Assembly (NCBI GenBank): GCA_017882885.1
Contig: JADGOQ010000115.1
Location: 1-32,435, forward strand
Length of the DNA: 32,435 nt
Direction of reading: 5' to 3'
Source: Actinomycetales bacterium
GTDB lineage: Bacteria; Actinomycetota; Actinomycetes; Actinomycetales; Actinomycetaceae
The notes under the pieces are model-generated. The model searched no databases. It worked only from the letters and a program-made list of their open reading frames with translations, and had not been told where the DNA came from. Made by a program: the position numbers and the translations under genes. Below, in pieces: positions 7,680-16,597 of the stretch (within the stretch, counting starts at the first letter, position 1; each line of letters begins with the position of its first letter).

Positions 7680-8723
7680 ATGACCACCCAGCTCCTCCGC
7701 GTCCGGCGGGGCGCCGTCGGCGCAATCGCCCTCGCCCTCGCGGCCGGACTCGCCGCCTGCTCCAGCGCCGAGTCCTCCCCGAACACCAGCGCTTCCGCGG
7801 AGACGCTCACGATCTACTCGGGACGCAACGAGAACCTTGTCGGCCCGATCCTGGAGGGCCTGGAGGACGCGGTGGGCACCCCGGTCGAGGTCCGTTACGC
7901 CGGCTCCAGCGAGCTCGCCGCCCAGTTGCTCGAGGAGGGCGCGGCCACCGACGCCGACATCTTCTTCTCGCAGGACGCCGGGGCGCTCGGCGCGCTGGCC
8001 AACGCCGGCCGGTTCGCCACCCTGCCCGACGACGTGCTGGACCTGGTCCCCGAGAGGTTCCGCGACACCGACGGCCGTTGGGTGGCCACCTCGGCCCGCG
8101 CCCGCGTTCTCGCCTACGCTCCCGCCCTGGCCCCCGAGGTGGAACAGATGACCGGGATCGACCAGATACTCGACGAGAAGTACCGCGGCCTCATCGGCTA
8201 CGCGCCCACCAACGCCTCCTTCCAGACCTTCGTCACCGCGCTGCGGGTGGACCGCGGGGAGGAGGGCGCCCGGGAGTGGCTCGAGCGGTTCGCGGCGCTC
8301 GATCCCCAGGCCTTCGACAACAACCCCGCCGTCCTCGACGCCGTCGACGGCGGCCAGGTCGCCATCGGCCTGATCAACCACTACTACTGGTACGAGCAGG
8401 TGGCGGAGAAGGGTGCGGACGCCGTCTCCGCCCGTATCCGCTTCCTGACCAGCGACGACCCCGGGGCGCTGGTCAACGTCGCCGGTGTGGGCGTGCTGGA
8501 CGGGAGCGACTCCCCCGCCGCGCTCGCGGCCGTCAAGTACCTGCTCTCCGCGGAGGTGCAGCAGTACTTCGCCGACGAGACGGCCGAGTACCCGGTGGTC
8601 CCGGGCGTGACCACGACGGTGCACGACCTGGCGCCGCTCGGCGAGGGGCTCGTCATCGACCTGAACGATCTCGATTCCCTCGAGGAGACCCTCGCGCTCC
8701 TGGACGAGGTCGGACTGACCTGA
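7680..8723 (+). CDS. Ferric-iron ABC transporter substrate-binding lipoprotein
   Basis: 347-residue periplasmic-type binding protein of the FbpA/FutA iron class, tethered outside the membrane as a lipoprotein. Residues 1-26 form a signal peptide ending in the lipobox LAAC (Cys27). The mature part starts with TLTIYSGRNENLVGPILEG, typical of this class, and has ADIFFSQDAGALGAL, the domain-crossing region and GLINHYYWYEQ, whose paired tyrosines match the iron-coordinating tyrosines of FbpA-type proteins. The start at 7680 gives a proper signal peptide, preceded by AAGGAA; the open frame continues upstream through the promoter region and is not used. It is the first gene of a three-gene operon; permease and ATPase follow within 2 nt and by overlap. 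Probably iron-repressed through the IdeR-like box. Confidence 0.92.
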   Translation: MTTQLLRVRRGAVGAIALALAAGLAACSSAESSPNTSASAETLTIYSGRNENLVGPILEGLEDAVGTPVEVRYAGSSELAAQLLEEGAATDADIFFSQDAGALGALANAGRFATLPDDVLDLVPERFRDTDGRWVATSARARVLAYAPALAPEVEQMTGIDQILDEKYRGLIGYAPTNASFQTFVTALRVDRGEEGAREWLERFAALDPQAFDNNPAVLDAVDGGQVAIGLINHYYWYEQVAEKGADAVSARIRFLTSDDPGALVNVAGVGVLDGSDSPAALAAVKYLLSAEVQQYFADETAEYPVVPGVTTTVHDLAPLGEGLVIDLNDLDSLEETLALLDEVGLT

Positions 8724-8725
8724 CG

Positions 8726-10348
8726 ATGGGACAGCGCCGCCGCACCAGCGCCTCCGGGCGCCGCGCCCCGCTGGTGCTGTTCGCGCCCGCCCTGGCGGCC
8801 GCCATGATCGCCCTGGTCCCCATCGCCTACCTCCTGATCCGCACGGCGGAAGCGGGGTGGGCGGCGATCCTGGAGATCCTGTGGCGCGAGCGCACCCTCG
8901 AGCTCGTGCTCCGCAGCCTCGGCCTGGCGGCTGCGGTGACGACGGCGTGCGTCGCCATCGGGGTCGCCCTCGCGTGGCTGACCGCCCGCACGGACCTTCC
9001 CGGCCGGCGGACCTGGGCCGTGGTCGCGGCCCTGCCGCTCGCGATGCCGAGCTTCGTCGCGGCGTACGCGTGGGTGTCGGTCGTCCCGGGCATCGCCGGG
9101 TTCTGGGGCACGTTCCTCGTCCTGACCGCCTGCACCTACCCCTACGTGTACCTGCCGGTGGCGGCGGCGCTCCGGCGGATCGACCCTGCCCTGGAAGAGG
9201 TGTCCCGGTCGCTGGGCCGCGGGCCGTGGCGGACGTACCTCACCGTCACGGCGCGGCAGGTCCGGCCCGCCGTCGCCGCCGGGGCGCTGCTCGTGGCGCT
9301 CTACAGCCTCAGCGACTTCGGGACGCCGTCCCTGATGCGCTACGACGTCTTCACCCGGGTGATCCACACCTCCTACCAGTCCTCCTTCGACCGCACCCCG
9401 GCCGCCGTGCTCTCGCTCGTGCTCGTGGCCATCACCGTCACGATCACGGTGGCGGAGACGCGCAGCCGCGGGCGGGCGGAGCAGGCGCGCATCGGGAGCG
9501 GGGCGGCGCGCGGGCTGCGCGCGGTGCCACTCGGCCGCGGCACCCCGCTCGCGCTCGCGGTGACGGGCGGCGTGGCCGCCGTCGCCCTCGGCTACCCGGC
9601 GGTGGTCCTGGCCTACTGGGTGAGCCGCGGCCAGTCGGCGGGCGTGGAGTGGGACCGCCTCGTGACGGCCGGGGTCTCCACGCTCTGGGTGGCGTTCCTC
9701 GGCGCCGTCGCGGCAACACTCCTCGCGGTGCCGGTGGGTATCGTCGCGGCGCGGTTCCCGAGCAAGGGCGGGCGCTGGATCGAGCACGCGACGTGGTCGG
9801 GCCACGCCCTGCCGGGCATCGTGGTGGCGCTCTCGCTGGTGTTCTTCGGTATCCGCTGGGCAGAGCCGATCTACCAGCGCACCCCCCTCCTCGTCCTCGC
9901 GTACACCGTGCTGTTCATGCCCGCGGCCATCGGCTCGGTGCGCGCCGCCGTGGCGCAGAGCCCGCGCAGCCTGGGGGAGGTCGCCCGCTCGCTGGGGCGG
10001 GGTCCGTTCGGCGTGGTGCGCGACGTCTCCCTCCCCCTCGCCGCGCCCGGCATCGCCGCCGGCTTCGCCCTCGTGATGCTCACCGCGATGAAGGAGCTGC
10101 CCGCCACCCTCCTGCTGCGGCCCACCGGCATGGACACCCTCGCCACCCGGCTGTGGACCGAGACAGGGGTGGGGGCGTACGCGGCGGCCGCGCCCTACGC
10201 CGTCGCGCTCGTCCTGCTGGCGGCGGTGCCCACGTTCCTGCTCTCGCGCGTCCACGTCATGGTGTCCGACGGCGCCGCGGTCGCGAGACCAACCGGTGAG
10301 GGGGCCGTCCTCGAACTGGCCGTGGCACGAGGAGGGGTGGAACCGTGA
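8726..10348 (+). CDS. Ferric-iron ABC transporter permease (fused two-half type)
   Basis: 540-residue inner membrane permease of the FbpB/AfuB type, in which two permease halves are fused. About 12 membrane helices are visible. Each half has its ATPase-contact loop: EEVSRSLGRGPWRTYLTV (about 155-172) and GEVARSLGRGPFGVVRDVSLPL (about 413-434). The ATG lies 2 nt after the stop of the binding-protein gene, so translation is probably coupled; there is no strong Shine-Dalgarno. The frame is open further upstream inside the previous gene, but the MGQRRRTSASGRR start gives the expected short basic N-terminus before the first helix. It passes ferric iron released by the lipoprotein into the cell, driven by the ATPase encoded next. 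Confidence 0.92.
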   Translation: MGQRRRTSASGRRAPLVLFAPALAAAMIALVPIAYLLIRTAEAGWAAILEILWRERTLELVLRSLGLAAAVTTACVAIGVALAWLTARTDLPGRRTWAVVAALPLAMPSFVAAYAWVSVVPGIAGFWGTFLVLTACTYPYVYLPVAAALRRIDPALEEVSRSLGRGPWRTYLTVTARQVRPAVAAGALLVALYSLSDFGTPSLMRYDVFTRVIHTSYQSSFDRTPAAVLSLVLVAITVTITVAETRSRGRAEQARIGSGAARGLRAVPLGRGTPLALAVTGGVAAVALGYPAVVLAYWVSRGQSAGVEWDRLVTAGVSTLWVAFLGAVAATLLAVPVGIVAARFPSKGGRWIEHATWSGHALPGIVVALSLVFFGIRWAEPIYQRTPLLVLAYTVLFMPAAIGSVRAAVAQSPRSLGEVARSLGRGPFGVVRDVSLPLAAPGIAAGFALVMLTAMKELPATLLLRPTGMDTLATRLWTETGVGAYAAAAPYAVALVLLAAVPTFLLSRVHVMVSDGAAVARPTGEGAVLELAVARGGVEP

Positions 10349-11385
10349 CCCGCCTGCAGGTGACCGGGCTGCACAAGGCCTTCGGGCGCACCGAGGTGCT
10401 GCGCGGCCTCGACCTCGACGTGCCCTCCGGCGCCTTCGCCGCCGTCCTGGGGCCGTCCGGCTGCGGCAAGACGACCCTCCTGCGCGTGATCGCGGGCTTC
10501 GAGGACGCCGACGCCGGCGAGGTCCGCCTCGGGGAGCGCGTGGTGGTCTCCGGCCGGCGCGGGGTGCCGGCCGAGCGGCGCCGGGTGACGATCGTGCCGC
10601 AGGAGGGGGCGCTCTTCCCGCACCTCTCGGTGGCCGGCAACGTGGCGTTCGGCCTGCCCCGGCGCATGCGCGACCGCCGCGACCGGGTCGCCGACCTCCT
10701 CGCCCTCGTGGGCCTCGGCGACCTCGGGCGCCGCATGCCGTCGGAGCTCTCCGGGGGCCAGCAGCAACGCGTGGCCGTGGCGCGGGCGCTCGCCCCCGGG
10801 CCCGACGTCGTCCTGCTGGACGAGCCCTTCTCCGCCCTCGACGCCGCCCTGCGCGCCTCGGTGCGCGAGGACGTGCGCACCGCCCTGCACGAGGCGAACA
10901 CCACCGCGGTCCTCGTCACGCACGACCAGGAGGAGGCGCTCAGCACCGCCGACGTCGTCGCGGTGGTGCGCGAGGGGCGGGTGGTCCAGGCGGCCACCCC
11001 GGAGCAGCTCTACCGCGCCCCCGCCGACCTCGCGGTGGCCGCGTTCGTGGGCGAGGTGGTGGTGCTGCCCGCCGAGGTGAGCGACGGCGTCGCCCGGACG
11101 GCGCTCGGCCGGCTCTCGCTCCTTCGCGGACAGGTCACCGCCGGCCGGGGCGTTGTCGCGGTGCGGCCGGAGCAGATCCACCTCCTGCGGTCCGGCCGCG
11201 GGGGCGTCACCGCCCGCGTGCTCGGCACCGCCTTCTACGGGCATGACGCCGCCGTGCGCCTCGAGGTGACCGGGCCGGACGGCGTCGCGGTGCCGGTGCT
11301 GTGCCGCACCCAGGGACCCCTGCCGGCCGACGACGAGGTGGGGCTCCTCGTCGCGGGGCCGGTGTCGTTCTTCGCCGCGTCCTGA
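10345..11385 (+). CDS. Ferric-iron ABC transporter ATP-binding protein
   Basis: 346-residue ATPase of the FbpC type that powers the iron importer. All motifs are intact: Walker A GPSGCGKTT (36-44), Q-loop VPQEG (Gln86), signature LSGGQQQR (135-142), Walker B VVLLDEP (155-161) and H-loop His193 in LVTHDQEEAL. A C-terminal TOBE-like domain starts at about residue 235. The GTG start overlaps the permease stop (GTGA). It ends the operon; a hairpin follows six bases after the stop. Relatives import thiamine or phosphonates, but the FbpA-like partner supports iron. Confidence 0.92.
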   Translation: MTRLQVTGLHKAFGRTEVLRGLDLDVPSGAFAAVLGPSGCGKTTLLRVIAGFEDADAGEVRLGERVVVSGRRGVPAERRRVTIVPQEGALFPHLSVAGNVAFGLPRRMRDRRDRVADLLALVGLGDLGRRMPSELSGGQQQRVAVARALAPGPDVVLLDEPFSALDAALRASVREDVRTALHEANTTAVLVTHDQEEALSTADVVAVVREGRVVQAATPEQLYRAPADLAVAAFVGEVVVLPAEVSDGVARTALGRLSLLRGQVTAGRGVVAVRPEQIHLLRSGRGGVTARVLGTAFYGHDAAVRLEVTGPDGVAVPVLCRTQGPLPADDEVGLLVAGPVSFFAAS

Positions 11386-11390
11386 CGGTC

Positions 11391-11405
11391 GGGCTCACGG
11401 AGCCC
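11391..11405 (+). terminator. Short hairpin terminator after the iron operon
   Basis: GGGCTC and GAGCCC form a perfect 6-bp stem around the triloop ACG, 5 nt after the stop codon of the ATPase gene. No U-run follows. Confidence 0.5.
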
Positions 11406-11422
11406 CCGGCTTCGGTTGAACA

Positions 11423-11553
11423 AACCCTTACCAACCGTGCGCGGTGAGGGTTCACACCCGCGGTCAGCCGTATATCCCTCACCACGGGTGCAAACCCTCT
11501 CCACCGCCGGACGGTAAGGGTTCGCACCACCGGACGGTACGGGTTCGCGCACC
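11423..11553. repeat. Cluster of six copies of a GGTNAGGGTT-type motif in both orientations
   Basis: The 292-nt gap before hrpA holds six related copies of GGT(A/G)AGGGTT(C)GCAC: reverse copies at 11423-11432, 11476-11483 and 11487-11502, forward copies at 11443-11457, 11513-11528 and 11536-11553. Pairs form hairpins: AACCCTTACC with GGTGAGGGTT (10-nt loop), GGTGAGGG with CCCTCACC, and 11487-11502 with 11513-11528 (13 of 16). The last two forward copies belong to a 23-bp tandem repeat (11502-11524 and 11525-11547, two mismatches). There is no credible coding sequence here. Confidence 0.75.
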
Positions 11554-11620
11554 GGAATGTCCGAGTTCACGCGGCCCCACGTCCGCGGTGCGATTCTGCG
11601 CCCACTTCTTGGGGCCAGAA

Positions 11621-11670
11621 CCTGTTGGAGCCAAGACCCGTTGGAGCGGAATCCGCCCATAGGCGAGAAT
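11621..11670 (+). promoter_or_regulatory. Probable hrpA promoter with repeated GTTGGAGC
   Basis: CCTGTTGGAGC (11621-11631) and CCCGTTGGAGC (11637-11647) form a direct repeat 16 nt apart. The second supplies TTGGAG as a possible -35, 18 nt before GAGAAT (11665-11670). That hexamer ends 7 nt before the ATG at 11678, so the mRNA would start at the start codon. Confidence 0.4.
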
Positions 11671-11677
11671 GTCCCCC

Positions 11678-14600
11678 ATGTCCGATACCGCCGCGCCCGA
11701 GGGTTCCACCCCACCGGCGGATCGCGGTGACCAGGGTCGCCAGGATGACCTGCGGCGGGATGACCAGCGGCGGGATGACCGCAACCCCCGCTCCCAGGTC
11801 GCCGGACGACTTCGCAGCCCGGAATCCGGGCGCGGCGGCGGCGACCACCGCCGGGCCCCGCGCCGCAGCTTCACCCCGGACCGGCTGGCCGCCCGCGCGG
11901 CCGCCCTCCCGACCATCACGTACCCCGAGGAACTCCCGGTCTCCGCCCGCCGCGCGGAGATCGCCGCCGCCATCCGCGACCACCAGGTGGTGATCGTGTC
12001 CGGCGAGACCGGCTCGGGCAAGACCACCCAGATCCCCAAGATCTGCCTGGAGCTCGGCCGCGGGATCTCGGGCCTGATCGGCCACACCCAACCCCGCCGC
12101 ATCGCCGCGCGCTCGGTCGCGGAGCGCATCGCGGAGGAGCTCGGCGTCCAGCTGGGTGGGGCCGTCGGCTACCAGGTCCGCTTCACGGACCTCGTCTCGC
12201 AGGACACCCTGGTCAAGCTCATGACGGACGGGATCCTCCTCGCCGAGATCCAGCGCGATCCGCTCCTCAGCCGCTACGACACGATAATCATCGACGAGGC
12301 CCACGAGCGCTCCCTCAACATCGACTTCCTCCTCGGCTACCTCTCCAACCTCCTCCCCCGCCGCCCTGACCTCAAGATCGTCATCACGTCGGCCACCATC
12401 GACTCCGCCCGCTTCGCCGCGCACTTCGGCCCCCGGACCGCCGACGCCGTCGCCGCGGCCGCCCACGGTGACGCCGTGCGGGCCGGCCGGCCGGCCCCGA
12501 TCGTGGAGGTCAGCGGGCGAACGTACCCCGTGGAGATCCGCCACCGCCCGCTCGTCCCCGAGGACGACGACGCCGACCCCCTCGACCAGTTCACCGCCAT
12601 CTGCCGGGCGGCCGACGAGCTCATGGCCGAGGGCCCCGGCGACATCCTCGTGTTCCTCTCCGGCGAGCGCGAGATCCGCGACGCCGCCGACGCCCTCGCC
12701 GACCACCTCGGCACCCGCCTCGTCCCCACCGGGCAGACACGCGGGCACGCGCCGAACGCGGTGGAGGTCGTGCCGCTGTACGCGCGCCTTTCCGCCGCCG
12801 AGCAGCACCGCATCTTCGAGCCGCACACAATCCGCCGGATAGTGCTGGCCACGAACGTGGCGGAGACGTCGCTGACCGTGCCGGGGATCCGCTCCGTCAT
12901 CGACCCCGGCACCGCACGCATCTCCCGCTACTCCAACCGCACCAAGGTGCAGCGCCTGCCGATCGAGCCCATCAGCCGGGCCTCGGCTAACCAGCGCTCG
13001 GGCCGCTGCGGCCGCGTGGCGGACGGCATCGCGATCCGGCTCTACTCCGAGTCGGACTATGAGTCCCGCCCCGAGTTCACCGAGCCCGAGATCCTGCGCA
13101 CCTCGCTCGCCGCGGTGATCCTGCAGATGGCGGCCCTGGGGCTGGGCGAGGTCGCGAAGTTCCCGTTCGTCGACCCGCCGGACATCCGAGCGATCCGCGA
13201 CGGCGTCGCACTGCTGATGGAGATCGGGGCACTGGAGGAGCGCGGCGGGGGTGACCGCGACGCGGGGCCTCGGCTCACCGCGGTCGGGCGCAAGCTGGCC
13301 ACCCTCCCCATCGACCCGCGCCTCGGCCGCATGCTCCTCGAGGCCGGGCAGAACGGCTGCGCCACGGAGGTGCTGGTGGTGGTGGCAGCGCTGTCGGTGC
13401 AGGACGTGCGCGAGCGCCCAACCGAGAAGCAGCAACAGGCCGACCAGCTGCACCGGCGGTTCACCGATCCGACGTCGGACTTCCTCGCCTACCTCAACCT
13501 GTGGCGCTACCTGCGAGTCCAGCAGCGCGACCTCACCAGCTCCGCCTTCCGGCGCCTCTGCCGCGCGGAGTACCTCAACTACCTGCGGATTCGTGAGTGG
13601 CAGGACGTCGTCACCCAGTTGCGGCAGCTCGCCAAACCGCTCGGGCTGACGATGCACACGCTCGGCCTGCCTCCCGCCCGGGAGACCGCGGGACGGACGC
13701 CGGAGGAGGTGGCGAGCGCCGTCGTCGCCCTGGGGCGGAGCGCGGACACGCCCAGCGCGGACGCGATCCACCAATCGCTGCTCGTGGGGCTGCTGTCCAA
13801 CCTGGGGACGTGGGACGACCGCCGCCGGGAGTACGGGGGCGCGCGCGGCAGCCGGTTCGTGGTGTGGCCGGGGTCGGGGCTGGCGAGGAAGCAGTACGAC
13901 TGGGTGATGGCCGCCGAGCTCGTGGAGACGTCGCGGCTGTTCGCACGCACAGTGGCGCGCATCGAGCCGGCGTGGATCGAGCCGGCCGCCGCGCACCTGC
14001 TGAAGCGCACGTACTCCGAGCCGTTCTGGTCCGCGAAACAGGGCGCCGCGATGGTGCACGAGAAGGTGCTGCTGCACGGCATGACCGTGGTGGCGGACCG
14101 CACGGTGCCGCTCACCCGGCTGGGCACCACGGACGCCGTGGAGCTCGCGCGCGAGCTGTTCATCCGGCACGCGCTGGTGGGTGGCGAGTGGCGCACGCAC
14201 CACACGTTCTGGGCCGAGAACAACCGGCTCCTCGAGGAGGCCGAGGCCCTGGAGACCCGCGCCAGGCGCCGCGACCTGCTCATCACCGAGGAGGGCCTCT
14301 TCGACTTCTACGACGACCGCCTCCCGGCCGCCATCACCTCCACCCGCCACTTCGACGCCTGGTGGAAGAGGACCCGCGCCACCGAGCCCGACCTCCTCAC
14401 GTTCTCCCGTGACCTGCTCCTGCCCGGCGCCCGCGACGTGGACGCCGAGGCCTTCCCCACCACGTGGACCCAGGGCGACCTCACCCTGCCCCTGACGTAC
14501 ACGTTCTCCCCCGGCGAGCCCGACGACGGCATCACCGTGGTGGTCCCGGTCTCCGTCCTCGCGCGGTTGCGTCCCGACGGCTTCGACTGGCTGGTGCCCG

Positions 14601-16039
14601 GGCTGCTCGGCGAGCTGTGCGTGGCCACCATCAAGGCGCTGCCCAAGCGGACCCGCGTCCGGCTGGTCCCGGCGCCGGACACCGCCGCGCAGGTCCTCGC
14701 GGCCCTCCCACCGTGGAGCGAGGTGCAGGGGGGCGACGGGCCCAGCTTCCGCGAGGCGTTCGCCGCGGCCGCCCGGCGGCTCAAGGATGTGGAGATCCCG
14801 CTCGAGGAGTTCGAGGAGGAGGCGCTCCCGCCGCACCTGCGCGTCACCTTCCGCGCGATCAACGACAAGGGGGTCACGCTCGCGAGCTCCAGGAACCTGC
14901 TCTCCCTGCAGCGCACACTGGCCGCGCAGGTGCGGGACGCGGTTCGCCAGGTGGTGCGCGGGGCGGTGGCGACCGCCATGGAGGATGGGCGCGGCCGTGG
15001 GCGGGGCCGTGGGGCGAGCGGTGGCGGGGCGTCTTCCCGTCCCACTGGACACAGTCGGGACGGCGCACCCGGTGCTGGGACGACCGGGGGCCCGCGCATG
15101 TCCGCGAACGGGCCCCTGACCAGCGGAATCACCGAGATCGAGGCGCTGGCCGACTGGCCGCAGGAGAACCTCCCCGCGACCGTGGTGACAACTGTGTCCG
15201 GGAGCGTCGGGACGATGGAGGTCCGTGGCTACCCGGCACTTGTCGTGGAGCGCCAAGGACGGGCCGTGGCGTTGCGGGTGCTCCCCACCGCCGGCGAGCA
15301 GGCGCGCGCGCACGCCGAGGGTGTCGTGCGGTTGGCGCTCCAGCGCACGGCGCTGAACCCAGAGCGTGTGACCACGCGGTGGAGCGGGGCGGATGCGCTG
15401 ACGCTGGCATCATCCCCGTACCCCACCACGGCAGCGCTGGTGGAGGACGTGCAGCTCGCGGCGGCGACCGGCCTCGGCCAGTGGGCCGCCGCCAACGTGC
15501 CGCTGGACCTCGTGCGCACCCGCGCGCAGTTCGAATCCCTGGTGGGGTTCCTCAGGGAGCGGCTGGAGGACGACGTCTTTCGGACGGTCGGGGTGGTGGT
15601 GCGGGTCCTCGCGGCATGGCGGGAGGCGGACCGGGAGATCCGGGCGGCCAGTTCGCTCGCCCTGCTGGACGTCGTCTCGGACGTGCGCGACCAGGTTTCG
15701 CGCCTTGTGTACCCGGGATTCATCGCCCGGACACCCCCGGAGCAGCTCCCCCACCTGCCCCGGTACCTTAATGCCGCGCGGCTGCGGATCGAACGGGCGC
15801 AGGCGGGGGGAGCGCGGGCCGACGCGGCGAACGCGTGGCTGGTGGGGTCGCTCGCGGAGGACCTCGAGGTGGCGGTTGAGGCCACGGCGCGCATTGCGCC
15901 GGACCTCGCCCGCGAGCGGACGCTGGCGGAGGTGCGCTGGCTGCTCGAGGAGCTGCGGGTCTCGCTTTTCGCCCAGCAGCTGGGGACGGCGGTCCGGGTG
16001 TCCGACAAGCGGATCCGCAAACTGCTCGAAGGCGCGTGA
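11678..16039 (+). CDS. hrpA: ATP-dependent RNA helicase HrpA (DEAH box)
   Basis: 1453-residue DEAH-box helicase, longer than the 1300 residues of E. coli HrpA, which rescues stalled ribosomes and processes some mRNAs. The first 60 residues are charged and low-complexity. Motifs: Walker A GETGSGKT (about 109-116), DEAH in IIIDEAHERS (206-209), SAT (238-240), then ATNVAETSLTVPGI and the arginine-finger motif QRSGRCGRV. The helicase-associated region and long DUF3418 C-terminal domain follow, ending in the family's WLLEELRVSLFAQQLGT and VSDKRIRKLL. A Gly/Arg-rich insert lies at about 1105-1145. Two starts are possible, 11669 and 11678; I favour 11678 because a -10-like GAGAAT lies 7 nt before it and no Shine-Dalgarno is present. 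It is monocistronic, with no gene closely coupled downstream. Confidence 0.95.
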   Translation: MSDTAAPEGSTPPADRGDQGRQDDLRRDDQRRDDRNPRSQVAGRLRSPESGRGGGDHRRAPRRSFTPDRLAARAAALPTITYPEELPVSARRAEIAAAIRDHQVVIVSGETGSGKTTQIPKICLELGRGISGLIGHTQPRRIAARSVAERIAEELGVQLGGAVGYQVRFTDLVSQDTLVKLMTDGILLAEIQRDPLLSRYDTIIIDEAHERSLNIDFLLGYLSNLLPRRPDLKIVITSATIDSARFAAHFGPRTADAVAAAAHGDAVRAGRPAPIVEVSGRTYPVEIRHRPLVPEDDDADPLDQFTAICRAADELMAEGPGDILVFLSGEREIRDAADALADHLGTRLVPTGQTRGHAPNAVEVVPLYARLSAAEQHRIFEPHTIRRIVLATNVAETSLTVPGIRSVIDPGTARISRYSNRTKVQRLPIEPISRASANQRSGRCGRVADGIAIRLYSESDYESRPEFTEPEILRTSLAAVILQMAALGLGEVAKFPFVDPPDIRAIRDGVALLMEIGALEERGGGDRDAGPRLTAVGRKLATLPIDPRLGRMLLEAGQNGCATEVLVVVAALSVQDVRERPTEKQQQADQLHRRFTDPTSDFLAYLNLWRYLRVQQRDLTSSAFRRLCRAEYLNYLRIREWQDVVTQLRQLAKPLGLTMHTLGLPPARETAGRTPEEVASAVVALGRSADTPSADAIHQSLLVGLLSNLGTWDDRRREYGGARGSRFVVWPGSGLARKQYDWVMAAELVETSRLFARTVARIEPAWIEPAAAHLLKRTYSEPFWSAKQGAAMVHEKVLLHGMTVVADRTVPLTRLGTTDAVELARELFIRHALVGGEWRTHHTFWAENNRLLEEAEALETRARRRDLLITEEGLFDFYDDRLPAAITSTRHFDAWWKRTRATEPDLLTFSRDLLLPGARDVDAEAFPTTWTQGDLTLPLTYTFSPGEPDDGITVVVPVSVLARLRPDGFDWLVPGLLGELCVATIKALPKRTRVRLVPAPDTAAQVLAALPPWSEVQGGDGPSFREAFAAAARRLKDVEIPLEEFEEEALPPHLRVTFRAINDKGVTLASSRNLLSLQRTLAAQVRDAVRQVVRGAVATAMEDGRGRGRGRGASGGGASSRPTGHSRDGAPGAGTTGGPRMSANGPLTSGITEIEALADWPQENLPATVVTTVSGSVGTMEVRGYPALVVERQGRAVALRVLPTAGEQARAHAEGVVRLALQRTALNPERVTTRWSGADALTLASSPYPTTAALVEDVQLAAATGLGQWAAANVPLDLVRTRAQFESLVGFLRERLEDDVFRTVGVVVRVLAAWREADREIRAASSLALLDVVSDVRDQVSRLVYPGFIARTPPEQLPHLPRYLNAARLRIERAQAGGARADAANAWLVGSLAEDLEVAVEATARIAPDLARERTLAEVRWLLEELRVSLFAQQLGTAVRVSDKRIRKLLEGA

Positions 16040-16074
16040 GCCGACCGTGCTCGCGGCGCGCGGCGCGGCGCGGT

Positions 16075-16112
16075 TACGCTTGGGGTGCACCACTCACCCG
16101 GTCGTGGTGCAC
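16075..16112 (+). promoter_or_regulatory. -10 candidate plus inverted repeat before the DUF4190 gene
   Basis: TACGCT (16075-16080) fits a -10. Immediately after it, GTGCACCAC (16085-16093) and GTGGTGCAC (16104-16112) make a perfect 9-bp inverted repeat with a 10-nt loop. It would sit at the very 5' end of the transcript, just before the AGGAGG site, so it could be an operator or a leader hairpin. Confidence 0.5.
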
Positions 16113-16126
16113 GGCAGGAGGACCCC

Positions 16127-16567
16127 ATGAGCCAGCCCCCCGGCGGTGGCTACACCCCCAACTACGACAACCAGCCGCAGTACCCGTCCGATCCGCAGCA
16201 GCAACTCCCGTACGGCACCCCGTCCGGGTCCGGCACCCCGTTCGGAACCGGCGCCCCCGGAACCGGCACGCCGCCCCCCGGGTACTCCCAGTACCCGCAG
16301 CTGGGCTACGGTTACGCCGCGCCGCGGCCCACCAACATGCTCGCGATCGTCTCCCTGGTGACGTCGGTGATCGGGCTGGGGCTGGTGGGGATCATCACGG
16401 GCCACATCGCCCGCGGCCAGATCCGGCGCTCGGGCGAGGGCGGTGCCGGCCTCGCGCTGGCGGGCCTCATCGTGGGGTATGTGGTCACGGCCCTGGAGAT
16501 CCTGTTCGTCCTCGCGTTCATCGGGCTCTTCGCGGCGGGGTGGAGCCAGGGCGTGGGCATGGGCTGA
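16127..16567 (+). CDS. DUF4190 domain small membrane protein
   Basis: 146-residue protein. The first 65 residues are Pro/Gly/Tyr/Gln-rich and disordered (YDNQPQYPSDPQQQLPYG). Two membrane helices follow (about 75-95 and 115-140) with the DUF4190 pattern IITGHIARGQIRRSGEGGAGLALAGLIVGY between and into the second. The function of the family is unknown; such proteins are common in actinobacterial membranes. The ATG at 16127 follows AGGAGG by 6 nt, which decides it against an in-frame GTG at 16085. The next gene starts 30 nt downstream with its own ribosome site, so the two may share a transcript. Confidence 0.85.
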   Translation: MSQPPGGGYTPNYDNQPQYPSDPQQQLPYGTPSGSGTPFGTGAPGTGTPPPGYSQYPQLGYGYAAPRPTNMLAIVSLVTSVIGLGLVGIITGHIARGQIRRSGEGGAGLALAGLIVGYVVTALEILFVLAFIGLFAAGWSQGVGMG

Positions 16568-16597
16568 CCCCCCCGGCCCGCTGACGAAAGGACCTCA

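Noticed and set aside
11423-11553. The repeat cluster as a CRISPR array
   Set aside because: Copies differ in orientation and length and have no regular spacers.
11444-11662. A 72-codon plus-strand frame in the repeat cluster before hrpA
   Set aside because: It is made of the repeated motifs, has no ribosome site and no recognisable protein.
11567-15313. A 1248-codon open frame on the minus strand opposite hrpA
   Set aside because: It mirrors the helicase codons, has no domain, and its sequence is the low-complexity His/Arg/Gly/Glu mix typical of GC-driven antisense frames.
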